A DNA stretch of 28,437 bases. Origin: a virus. Where the stretch lies: the IMG/VR virus record IMGVR_UViG_3300035698_010038, positions 1 to 28,437 of that record; one strand, written 5' to 3'. The notes under the pieces are model-generated. The model had not been told where the DNA came from and ran no database searches. It saw only the letters and a program-made list of their open reading frames with translations. Positions within the stretch are counted from its first letter, which is position 1, and each line of letters opens with the position of its first letter. Of this stretch, positions 5,232-12,580 are shown in pieces. The position numbers and the translations under genes are program-made.

Positions 5232-5881
5232 TAAAAAGAACAAGAAAAAAACATTCTCAAGAATCAATAGAAAAACAAAGGCAAACCTTAAAATTAAAGT
5301 ATGCTACAGGAAAATGCGTTATTTGGAACAAAGGTAAAACAAAAGAAACAGATAAGAGAGTTAAAGTATATACTAAAAAAGTAACAGAGACAGCAAGAAA
5401 ACAATTTAAAGAAGGCCGAGTAGGTAATAGAAAAGGTGTAAAACTAAGCAAAGAAACAATTGAAAAAATGAAGGTCTCTCTTAAGGGTAGAGTTAGTCCT
5501 AGAAAAGGTGTAAAGTTATCTGAAGAAACTAAACTACTTATAGGAAAAGCGTCTAGGTTAGCTGTAATACAAAGAAAAATGTTAAATAACGGAGTATCTT
5601 TTCCAAATTATAACAAGAAAGCTTGTGAGTTCTTTAAATGTTTTGATGAAAAGAATTGCACTAAAGGTAGATATGCAGTTTATGGTAATGGGGAATATCA
5701 TATTAAAGACTTAGGATATTGGACAGATTACATAAATTTTGATTTAAAGTTGATTATGGAATATGATGAATCTCATCACTATGATACTAATGACAGTTTA
5801 AGAGAACAAGATATTCAAAGACAAGAAGAAATTCAAGAACTATTTCCTGACTTTAAATTTGAAAGAATTAAAGAATTCTAA
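5228..5881 (+). CDS. Free-standing homing endonuclease, same family as the HEG of intron 3
   Basis: 217 residues. It begins at ATG 5228 inside the connector stop (ATGA overlap), so translation is probably coupled; only a weak, distant AAGAGG lies upstream. No group I core surrounds it. The N-terminal half has NUMOD3-like repeats: VIWNKGKTKETDKRV (31-45), RKGVKLSKETIEKM (68-81) and RKGVKLSEETK (92-102). The C-terminal half matches the HEG at 2847-3545 closely: FPNYNKKACEFFKCFDEKN, GNGEYHI with E156, TDYINF with D167, LIMEYDE with E178/D180, HH at 183-184, D195 and LFPDFKFERI. It lacks the three-way junction found before the three intron HEGs. Its target is likely at or near the connector's 3' end. 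Confidence 0.8.
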   Translation: MIKRTRKKHSQESIEKQRQTLKLKYATGKCVIWNKGKTKETDKRVKVYTKKVTETARKQFKEGRVGNRKGVKLSKETIEKMKVSLKGRVSPRKGVKLSEETKLLIGKASRLAVIQRKMLNNGVSFPNYNKKACEFFKCFDEKNCTKGRYAVYGNGEYHIKDLGYWTDYINFDLKLIMEYDESHHYDTNDSLREQDIQRQEEIQELFPDFKFERIKEF

Positions 5882-5902
5882 ATTTCTATGCGCGCGGTTT
5901 AA
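5882..5902 (+). pseudogene. Displaced original 3' end of the connector gene
   Basis: Directly after the HEG stop, ATT TCT ATG CGC GCG GTT TAA reads ISMRAV-stop. The connector upstream of the HEG ends LSMRAV-stop, coded CTG TCA ATG CGA GCT GTA TGA. All codons that can vary do vary, including the stop. This looks like the native gene end left behind by HEG insertion. It is no longer preceded by the rest of the gene and is not expected to be translated. Confidence 0.65.
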
Positions 5903-5927
5903 ATAACTACAGAGGTAATATAAAATT

Positions 5928-7859
5928 ATGTCCGGAATACCAAATAAACCAATCAAACCTAAAATGCCTAAGATGGGAGGTTCAAAAGTCCCATCTAATG
6001 CTATTCCTCTTGGAAAAAATCAAATGCCTCCTGGAAATGGGCAGGTTATTCAAGGCCCTAAAGGTGGAAGATATTACGTTCCTGTGCCTGGAGAAAAAGT
6101 ACAACAGCCACAGCCTCAGACAGGAACAGCTGGTGTTCAACAACCGCAACAAATGCCTGGACAAATACCTCAACAAACACCACAACAAGTAACTCAGCCA
6201 GTTCCTCAACAAGTACAACAACCACAATTTACAGCTGAGCAGGCTAAACAATTATACCCCAATTTACCTAATCCTGAAAAATTAAAAGGAGCTTTACCAG
6301 AAGGTGTTTCTTGGTTTGATATAAAAGATGCATATAATCATTTATTAAATGCTAAAAAATTAATAAATCAGTATGCTGATGAGATACAGCAAAAATATCC
6401 CGGTAAATATGACGAATTAAATGGATTAGCTAATAAATTATTAGAGCAGTCTGCCAATTTATTTGGGTTAGAAAATATTCTTTCTGTTGGAAAACCTTCT
6501 AGAGTTAAACCCGTAACAGAAGAACAGAAAATGAAACGGCAAATGGGGCAATTTAAGACAAAACAACAATATGAAGAATTTAAACAACAGCAAGAATCTG
6601 AAAAAGAACGTCAACGGGCTGAGGCATCATACAGCATAGAAACTAAATCTATAAACATACCTACACCGAAATTTAATTTAACAGTTAATGATAAAAAATC
6701 TATAAGTAAGTATCACAAACAACAAGTTAATATTGAGGTAAAAGATATAGCTAAAAAAATAAATGAATTATTAAAATCCCGCGACCTTCATACTAAAATA
6801 GTTAAAATGCCAAAGTCTACAGATTTTGGCTATAGATTTACAGTAAAAATAGATAAAAGAGATATTTTAAATAAAAAAGTTGGAAGACTTCTCGGTGTTG
6901 TTGAAAGAGATATGAGTGCTTACACAAATAAAAATCTTAAAATAACGCGTGATGGAAGTAATATAGTAATTGATATGCCATCAAAAGAACCGGCTTTTGT
7001 TGATTTCAGTTCTCAATATAAAGAATTATCTCCAGAACAAAAAGTTAGGCCGGTTGTTTCATTAGGAAAAACTATGGATGGAGATAATATTAATGTAGAT
7101 ATAGGAAAATCAACTCACTGGTTAATAACTGGTTCTACTGGAAGCGGAAAATCAGTTATGCAAAATAATCTCGTAGGTTCTCTTGCTACAAAAAATCCAA
7201 ATGATGTAAGAATTATGTTAGTTGATCCTAAACAAGGTAATGAATTTAACCAATGGGAAAACTTACCTCATCTTGTAGGAAAGGTTGCTACAACGCCTGC
7301 TTTAGGGCTAGCTGCTATTAAAAATGCATTAAAAGAGGCTAAAGATAGACAAACACTTTTCGGAAAAGATAGAAATATTAAAACATATAATGATAAAAAT
7401 CCAGATAAAAAAGTACCTCATTTATATGTATTTGTAGATGAGTTTAAAGAAATGTTAGAGATGATGGGAGATAAAGGGTTTAAAAAATTAGTAGATAGGG
7501 TAGCTGCAACTGGTAGATCTTCAGGAATTCATTTGGTTTTAGGAACTCAATATGGTAGTGCTCAAACACTATCTAGTGGATTAATAAATAACTTACCAAA
7601 CAGAGTTATGTTTAATATGCCAGCAGATATTGTTTCTAAAAATTCATTTCTTAAAGAATCCGGTGTTGATCGTCTAGGTGAACCTGGAAATTTTGCATTA
7701 AGAACTCAAACATCGCCAACTACTAAAAAAGGTAGAGGTCCTTTTATTTCAGATAAAAACATTAACGAAATAAATAATTCTTGGGGAAAAACAAAAAATA
7801 AATCTATATGCATATTGCCTATAGAAAAAGTATTAAATTTACCTATAAGTAGGAGTTAG
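5928..7859 (+). CDS. FtsK/SpoIIIE-like DNA translocase ATPase in the head-tail cluster
   Basis: 643 residues. The first 100 are Pro/Gln-rich, with GPKGGRYYVPVPGEK (43-57), a short motif of the 'KGGRYY...G' type often seen in phage head proteins, then a Q/P tract (59-100). A helical region and an alpha/beta region (about 215-365) follow, in the position of the FtsK beta domain. The motor has Walker A GSTGSGKS at 402-409, DPKQ near 432, Walker B LYVFVDE at 499-505, RVAATGRSSGIHLVLGTQ near 530, and a long C-terminal RecA-like remainder. No FtsK gamma (winged-helix) domain or transmembrane segment is visible. FtsK-family proteins pump double-stranded DNA. Its position between connector and neck genes suggests a job with virion DNA (packaging, retention or delivery) rather than chromosome partition; that is inference. 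Confidence 0.85.
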   Translation: MSGIPNKPIKPKMPKMGGSKVPSNAIPLGKNQMPPGNGQVIQGPKGGRYYVPVPGEKVQQPQPQTGTAGVQQPQQMPGQIPQQTPQQVTQPVPQQVQQPQFTAEQAKQLYPNLPNPEKLKGALPEGVSWFDIKDAYNHLLNAKKLINQYADEIQQKYPGKYDELNGLANKLLEQSANLFGLENILSVGKPSRVKPVTEEQKMKRQMGQFKTKQQYEEFKQQQESEKERQRAEASYSIETKSINIPTPKFNLTVNDKKSISKYHKQQVNIEVKDIAKKINELLKSRDLHTKIVKMPKSTDFGYRFTVKIDKRDILNKKVGRLLGVVERDMSAYTNKNLKITRDGSNIVIDMPSKEPAFVDFSSQYKELSPEQKVRPVVSLGKTMDGDNINVDIGKSTHWLITGSTGSGKSVMQNNLVGSLATKNPNDVRIMLVDPKQGNEFNQWENLPHLVGKVATTPALGLAAIKNALKEAKDRQTLFGKDRNIKTYNDKNPDKKVPHLYVFVDEFKEMLEMMGDKGFKKLVDRVAATGRSSGIHLVLGTQYGSAQTLSSGLINNLPNRVMFNMPADIVSKNSFLKESGVDRLGEPGNFALRTQTSPTTKKGRGPFISDKNINEINNSWGKTKNKSICILPIEKVLNLPISRS

Positions 7860-7861
7860 CA

Positions 7862-8608
7862 ATGACTCATTCTTCTAGATATGAAGCAGTAAAGGCACAA
7901 ATTCTTAGGGGCGGAATGGCCGGAGTATTCTATAATGCAATGCCCCATAATGAATCGCTTTATGTTGTTACAGATGAACAGCATTCTTTTCCTACTCATT
8001 TAACTAGTGGTTCTACAATAAATGTAATAACTCTTGATGGTGAAACAAATATAATAGGTAGAACTGTTGATTGGACTTTAGAAAGAACAGACATTATCAG
8101 TGGAACACAAATAGTTACTGTTTCTGGAACTACAAATTGGGTTGCTACTCCGAATATAGAGTATACTACAAGTTATGCAAGTGGAACTATTACAAGATTG
8201 ATTACTGGAGATATTCCGTATGGGGCAGTAGTATTAGTAGATTATCAATGGGAAAGACCGTGTATTGATTTATCAACTGGATCTCCTAACGCAACATGCC
8301 CACAGTGCAATGGTGATGGTTATTTTTATGGAAGTGGAACAAGTGTAATTGGGTTACCTCATATTCCAAAATTTGAATCTCCATTCACAAGAACTGGATT
8401 TTGGCAGACAGGAGATTTATTCTATACAATTCCAGAAGAATATAATATTGATGTTCGTTATTACGGTACTGATCAGTTATTTATAAGAGATAAGTTAGTT
8501 ATGAATGGAGAAGATTGGAATATAATGTCATCTCCGGAGTCAATACAGTTAAATAATGAAGTGTTGGCTAAAAAGCTACATTTACGTAGACGTAAGGAGA
8601 TACTATAA
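7862..8608 (+). CDS. Probable neck/head-closure protein with inserted beta module
   Basis: 248 residues. The C-terminal part has CPQCNGDGYFYGSG (146-159), which could bind a metal, and WQTGDLFYTIPEEYNIDVRY followed by a short beta-rich end, as seen in small phage neck proteins. Residues about 48-130 are a beta-rich insertion ending YTTSYASGTITRLITGDIPY and VVLVDYQW. It resembles, loosely, the module repeated in the baseplate proteins at 20152-24266. ATG follows the ATPase stop by 2 nt (ribosome site AGGAG in 7851-7855). The location between connector and gp10-like genes supports a neck role; the exact family is not recognised. Confidence 0.55.
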   Translation: MTHSSRYEAVKAQILRGGMAGVFYNAMPHNESLYVVTDEQHSFPTHLTSGSTINVITLDGETNIIGRTVDWTLERTDIISGTQIVTVSGTTNWVATPNIEYTTSYASGTITRLITGDIPYGAVVLVDYQWERPCIDLSTGSPNATCPQCNGDGYFYGSGTSVIGLPHIPKFESPFTRTGFWQTGDLFYTIPEEYNIDVRYYGTDQLFIRDKLVMNGEDWNIMSSPESIQLNNEVLAKKLHLRRRKEIL

Positions 8609-9054
8609 TGGCTGTAATTCCAGATATTTCTATTGTAGGCCGCTTTACTAGAATGACTAATGAACAGTTATATGCAATTTTAGAAGACGAAGCTAATCTT
8701 TTAGTTGAGAAAATTAAATTATCAATTCCAGCAACTGGAATAAGAGATACACAAAATAGATTAGCGAATTGTATAAAGTATGAAAAAATTGATAATTTAA
8801 CTATAAGAGTATTTGCTGATGAAAATGCTGCTCCGTATTTTAGTTATTTAGAACACGGAACTCAGCCTCATGATATTTATCCTAAAAATAAACAAGCTTT
8901 AAAATTCAGTATTAATGGAAAAAATGTTTTTGCTAAAAGAATTAGACACCCTGGAACAAGAGCATATCAACCGTTTAATTTATCAGTTATAGAAAATAAG
9001 AATAATATTATAAGACGAGTTAAAACTTTATCTGAATTGAATCCAGAAAAATAA
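8608..9054 (+). CDS. HK97 gp10-like head-tail joining/tail completion protein
   Basis: 148 residues. It overlaps the previous stop as TAATG. The hallmark stretch is 'APYFSYLEHGTQPHDIYPKN' (about 93-112), then 'ALKFSINGKNVFAKRIRHPGTRAY' ending in PF, which is the conserved core of HK97 gp10-like proteins: a Y-x-x-x-x-E-x-G-T loop, a short hairpin, then H-P-G-T. Such proteins sit at the head-tail interface or complete the tail tube. The N-terminal helix (15-40) also matches the family. ATG is preceded by AAGGAG (8594-8599). Confidence 0.8.
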   Translation: MAVIPDISIVGRFTRMTNEQLYAILEDEANLLVEKIKLSIPATGIRDTQNRLANCIKYEKIDNLTIRVFADENAAPYFSYLEHGTQPHDIYPKNKQALKFSINGKNVFAKRIRHPGTRAYQPFNLSVIENKNNIIRRVKTLSELNPEK

Positions 9055-9056
9055 AT

Positions 9057-9671
9057 ATGACAATAACAACAAACAAATTATATAAGGCAGATAGCAAACA
9101 TATTTTATGGGACTTATTAAAAACAGAGTTTGAAGCCTTGCAAGTTGCTTTTCCAACGAAAGTGTCGGTGCTTGTTTTAAAACAGTACCCTAAAACTATG
9201 GAACAATTAGATAAATATTCTGCAGTTATAACAGTTGCTAGAATAACTGCCCCACAAGAAATGTTATTTGTTGGTGATAATTTAAATGCTGGAATAAATG
9301 ATGATAATTTTTGGTCAAAAACAAAAGGATCATTTAATACTGATTATTATGAAGTTAGTATATGGTCATTTGATCCAGATTATAGAGATCAAATGTATTA
9401 TATTATAAGACAACTATTATTAGAGAAGAGACAATCTCTTCTTGAACAGGGATTTATTAAAGTAATTAGAACTGGGGGTGGAGATCAAGAAGTTGATTTA
9501 GTAGCTCAGCCTAGAATTATTTATAGAGCCACACAGATTTATATGACTCAATCCAGAATGACTCAAGAAAGTATTTATGATTTAGTTTCAGAAATTGATA
9601 TAAATCAAACAGTTAGAACTGAAATAAATAGTGAGACAAATGAAATAACAGAAATTAAGATAGCTAATTAA
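9057..9671 (+). CDS. Probable tail terminator / tail completion protein
   Basis: 204 residues. There is no clear signature motif, but size, position (between gp10-like and sheath) and layout fit tail terminators: an N-terminal helix (KHILWDLLKTEFEAL), a strand/loop region with FVGDNLNAGINDDNFW, an aromatic strand YYEVSIWSFDPDYRDQMYYI, then a long helix and C-terminal strands. Members of this group cap the tail tube and sheath and join the neck. The first codon follows the preceding stop by 2 nt without a strong ribosome site, so coupled translation is likely. Confidence 0.55.
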   Translation: MTITTNKLYKADSKHILWDLLKTEFEALQVAFPTKVSVLVLKQYPKTMEQLDKYSAVITVARITAPQEMLFVGDNLNAGINDDNFWSKTKGSFNTDYYEVSIWSFDPDYRDQMYYIIRQLLLEKRQSLLEQGFIKVIRTGGGDQEVDLVAQPRIIYRATQIYMTQSRMTQESIYDLVSEIDINQTVRTEINSETNEITEIKIAN

Positions 9672-9685
9672 AGAGGAGGTAAGAA

Positions 9686-9859
9686 ATGATAGAGCCTAAA
9701 GTTTCATTTGCTGAGTTTATAGAGATGAATAAAGATGCTAGAGTTTGGATTGATGCTTTAACATTATTTGCAAGTGTTACAAGTCCAATAGAAGAAAGAC
9801 CATTAGAAGAATGGAATATTTTATTAAAACAATTAAAAAATAAGCCAATAAAAGACTAA
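9686..9859 (+). CDS. Small hypothetical protein (57 aa)
   Basis: It starts MIEPKVSFAEFIEMNKDARV and ends LKNKPIKD. A very strong ribosome site AGAGGAGG (9672-9679) precedes ATG 9686. It is acidic and helical, with no membrane segment. It lies in the tail cluster between the terminator and sheath genes, and its 3' end abuts an HNH endonuclease remnant in another frame. It may have lost its original C terminus to that insertion, so both an intact small gene and a truncated one are possible. Function unknown. Confidence 0.6.
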   Translation: MIEPKVSFAEFIEMNKDARVWIDALTLFASVTSPIEERPLEEWNILLKQLKNKPIKD

Positions 9860-9861
9860 AT

Positions 9862-9993
9862 AAAAAAAATAATGATCCAAACAATCTAATTAATTTATGT
9901 GTAAAATGTCATATAAAAACTAATACAAATAGAAAATATTGGAAAGGAGAAATTTTAGAAATGAAAAAAATAAGAGAGGAGATATTAATATGA
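9862..9993 (+). pseudogene. HNH homing endonuclease remnant (C-terminal fragment)
   Basis: The frame starting at 9844 (after TAA 9841-9843) reads NKKNNDPNNLINLCVKCHIK and continues TNTNRKYW up to TGA 9991-9993. This is the second half of a small HNH nuclease: the N-x-x-N-L-I-x-L-C-x-x-C-H segment that carries the last His and the CxxC zinc ligands. The first half (the HH/D strand and N-terminal binding region) is missing and there is no start codon, so it is a decayed fragment. Its end overlaps the sheath start as ATGA and supplies the sheath ribosome site. Confidence 0.75.
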
Positions 9994-11411
9994 CCGTTTC
10001 CTGGAGAAATTATAATTTAATTCAACCGCAGGCAGTTGTGTATACAGATACGACTGGTTTAAGTTCGGTTGGGTTATCAGCCTCAGGTATACTAGCAATG
10101 ATTGGAACCGCTGAAAGTGGAACACCAAATATTGCTACATCGTATACAAGCGCTGCTGATGCGAGAAATGATTTTAGAGATGGGAATTTATTAACAGCGG
10201 CTGAATATGCGTGGGCTCAAGGAGCTAGACAAATTTATTTAACTAGAGTCGGAGCAACTTCAGGAACCGCTGCCGACCGCCCTTGTCAACAAGCTACTTT
10301 AAATTTACAAGCTAGTGCAGTTGATGCCTTAACGGTAAATTCAAGAGGATATGGATCCTGGAATAATAGTATAAAAGCAAAAGTTGAAACAGGTACATCT
10401 AGTGGAAAGAAAGTAACAATACAATATTACAATACTTCTACTGGTGTTACAACAACTGAATCTGAAGATAATTTGGCTGATGCTTCTGCAATAGTTGGAT
10501 GGCTTGGAAATAGTTCAACTCTTTGTTCAGGAACAGTTTTAAGTGGAGCATTAGTACCGGATAATATTTCATATACCAATTTAGCTGCTGGTGGAGATGG
10601 AACAAGTCCAACAGCCGCAAATTGGCAAACGGCTATAGAATTATATGATGAAGTAAGTGCAGATTTAATAACAACTGTAACTAGTGATTCTGCTGTTCAT
10701 GCTTTATTATCAACAGCAGTAACGAGCGCTTCAAATAATAAATTCGAAAGAATAGGTATTGTTGGGGGAGCTACTGGTTTAAGTGTTGGCTCTTGGGATA
10801 CTGATGATTCTATAATAAACGCTGCTTATGATTTAAATAGCGATAGAATGGTTTATGTATCTCCTGGAACAGATACCGTTGCTCCATATTTTACAGCGGC
10901 AAAAGTTGCAGGTAAAATAGCAGCCGCTGATGTAGCGACACCGTTAACACATCAGATAGTAACTGCAAGTTCAATTGAAACAAAATTCACAAGTTCACAA
11001 AAAGATGATTTAATAACATACGGAGTTACCGCAATAGAAGAGGTTACTTCTGGTAGAAGAATAATTAGAGGTGTAACAACTGCTCAAGATCTTTCAACAA
11101 CAACTGAAAATCCTTTCAAAGAAATTTCAGTAAGAAGAGTTGCTGATTATATTAATAAAACAGTTAGAGATAATTTAGAGGCTTTATATATAGGTAAAAA
11201 AGGAACAACTGGAACTGAATCAGCAATTGCTGCAACAGTAACAAGCTTATTGCTACAGATGAAAGAGCAGCAAATAATTGTTGGATTTAAAGATGTAGTT
11301 GTATCTAAGAGCACAACAAATGCTACAGTATACTATGTATACTACAAAGTGGCTCCAATACAGCCCGTGAACTACATTTGCATAACTACCGTGCTTACCT
11401 CAACTCTATAA
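9990..11411 (+). CDS. Contractile tail sheath protein
   Basis: 473 residues from ATG 9990, with AGAGGAG at 9974-9980. An upstream GTG/ATG in the same frame lies inside the HNH remnant and is rejected, because MTVSWRNYNLIQPQAVVYTD begins as sheath proteins do. The N-terminal region has ILAMIGTAESG and WAQGARQIYLTRV. The C-terminal domain has RVADYINKTVRDNLEALYIG, AIAATVTSLLLQMKEQQIIV and the final APIQPVNYICITTVLTSTL, matching the conserved C-terminal sheath fold (domain that contacts the tube and gives the donated strand). Length is close to typical (about 430-490). It is the clearest evidence for myovirus morphology. Three tube-like genes follow. Confidence 0.92.
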   Translation: MTVSWRNYNLIQPQAVVYTDTTGLSSVGLSASGILAMIGTAESGTPNIATSYTSAADARNDFRDGNLLTAAEYAWAQGARQIYLTRVGATSGTAADRPCQQATLNLQASAVDALTVNSRGYGSWNNSIKAKVETGTSSGKKVTIQYYNTSTGVTTTESEDNLADASAIVGWLGNSSTLCSGTVLSGALVPDNISYTNLAAGGDGTSPTAANWQTAIELYDEVSADLITTVTSDSAVHALLSTAVTSASNNKFERIGIVGGATGLSVGSWDTDDSIINAAYDLNSDRMVYVSPGTDTVAPYFTAAKVAGKIAAADVATPLTHQIVTASSIETKFTSSQKDDLITYGVTAIEEVTSGRRIIRGVTTAQDLSTTTENPFKEISVRRVADYINKTVRDNLEALYIGKKGTTGTESAIAATVTSLLLQMKEQQIIVGFKDVVVSKSTTNATVYYVYYKVAPIQPVNYICITTVLTSTL

Positions 11412-11423
11412 GATCAATTTAAA

Positions 11424-11455
11424 GTGGCGGGACTGGGATAACTCGGACCCGTCAC
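11424..11455 (+). promoter_or_regulatory. Hairpin between sheath and tube genes
   Basis: GTGGCGGG (11424-11431) pairs with CCCGTCAC (11448-11455) through 8 pairs including one G-U; the loop is 16 nt. It is GC-rich in an AT-rich region and lacks a U tract, so it is more likely an RNA-processing or message-stabilising element that balances sheath and tube expression than a full terminator. A strong ribosome site (GGGAGGG) for the tube gene follows. Confidence 0.45.
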
Positions 11456-11479
11456 ATAATAAAAAGGGAGGGAAAATAA

Positions 11480-12031
11480 ATGGCTAATGTTACCGCGAGT
11501 ACAGTTTCTAAATTTACCGGTTTAACGGCTACGTTAAAATTAGGAGCTCATGAAATCGGATCATTACAAAATGTTTCTTGGGATGAAACGACTAATATAG
11601 TTAGAGTTCCATCAATTGGTTCACCAATAGATGCGTATCATCTTTCTGGTAAAACAGAATATAATGTGACTGCTTCTAGAGTTTTAATAGACGGTGACGC
11701 TATGATTACAGCATTAAGTGCAACTATAGCATACGATGCAGATACACAATCAGAAATAACTACAGTTAGTAATCTATTTACATATTTAGCTGGTAATGCT
11801 GCAACAACCTTGGATAGAAATACTAAAGTGATGGATGTTGTTTTTGATATACAGCTTACTGATTTAGAATCAGGATTAGTTGTTCATTTTAATGAATGTA
11901 GGATGCAATCTAAGAGATCAAGATTAGATGCAAATGGAGTGATAGTTTCAGAAGATGTTACTTTCTTTGCAAGACAGAAATCACTTACAGACTTAAATTC
12001 AACTGTAATTTCTTCAGCATCAAAGGAATAA
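11480..12031 (+). CDS. Tail tube protein (first of three tube-like paralogues)
   Basis: 183 residues; ribosome site GGGAGGG (11466-11472) before ATG. It opens with GLTATLKLGAHEIGSLQNVS, a strand and loop also found in the next two genes as 'I...I-G-x-L-Q-S-L'. It shares with them a central 'R-x-L-I-D-G-D' (here RVLIDGDAM) and an ending that runs 'V-H-F-N-E-C-R-M-Q-S-K-R'. Tube proteins of myoviruses form the inner hexameric channel; size and position directly after the sheath support the call. Its excellent ribosome site suggests it is the main tube subunit of the three; that is inference. Confidence 0.75.
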   Translation: MANVTASTVSKFTGLTATLKLGAHEIGSLQNVSWDETTNIVRVPSIGSPIDAYHLSGKTEYNVTASRVLIDGDAMITALSATIAYDADTQSEITTVSNLFTYLAGNAATTLDRNTKVMDVVFDIQLTDLESGLVVHFNECRMQSKRSRLDANGVIVSEDVTFFARQKSLTDLNSTVISSASKE

Positions 12032-12037
12032 TAAAAA

Positions 12038-12580
12038 ATGGCTGCTATTTCTGCGGGGCTAATTGCCCCTCAAACACATTTTACTTCTCAAACAGCTACA
12101 ATTTACATTAATGATATTGGTGATGTTGGTGAATTACAGAGTCTGTCTATAGAAGAAAATTTTGATTTGAGACCAGTTCCAGAAATAGGTAAGTCAAATA
12201 TTACAACATACGTTCCTGGAGTTTTTAAAGGAATGTGTAGAGCTCAAAGAGGGGTAATTGATTTAGATGCAATTTATCAAAAATTACTACCTCAGTCAGA
12301 CGTAGAAACTATGAAAAGCGAGATTTCATCTGTTTTAGCTTCTAGTAAAGTTGCAACATTTTCTTTAAATGGTACTATAGAAAATATATTTGATAGTACA
12401 ATGAAGAATAATAGATTAACTCATATATTAACATTTAATATTGATATAAAGGATATTGATGATAATATTTTTATGAGATTAGAAAATTGTATGATAAATA
12501 CTAGAAAAATAACAATGAGTGTTAATCAAGTTTTAATTCTCCAGGATTTGGAAATAGTTTATCAGAAGAGGTCTAACTAA
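12038..12580 (+). CDS. Tail tube-like paralogue 2
   Basis: 180 residues. Shared pattern: TATIYINDIGDVGELQSLSI near the start, 'RAQRGVIDLDAI' in place of the R-x-L-I-D-x-D motif, and an end segment 'F-M-R-L-E-N-C-M-I-N-T-R-K-I' matching 'N-x-C' regions of the neighbours (NECRMQSKR; QNCTIGSRT). It starts 6 nt after the first tube gene and ends in TAATG with the third. It may form a special ring of the tube, such as a tube initiator at the baseplate or a distal cap. The weak upstream ribosome site suggests lower expression than paralogue 1. Confidence 0.6.
   Translation: MAAISAGLIAPQTHFTSQTATIYINDIGDVGELQSLSIEENFDLRPVPEIGKSNITTYVPGVFKGMCRAQRGVIDLDAIYQKLLPQSDVETMKSEISSVLASSKVATFSLNGTIENIFDSTMKNNRLTHILTFNIDIKDIDDNIFMRLENCMINTRKITMSVNQVLILQDLEIVYQKRSN

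Noticed and set aside
5998-6192. Overlapping + strand frame inside the FtsK-like gene
   Set aside because: It is a shadow of the Pro/Gln-rich repeats in the real frame, with no ribosome site.
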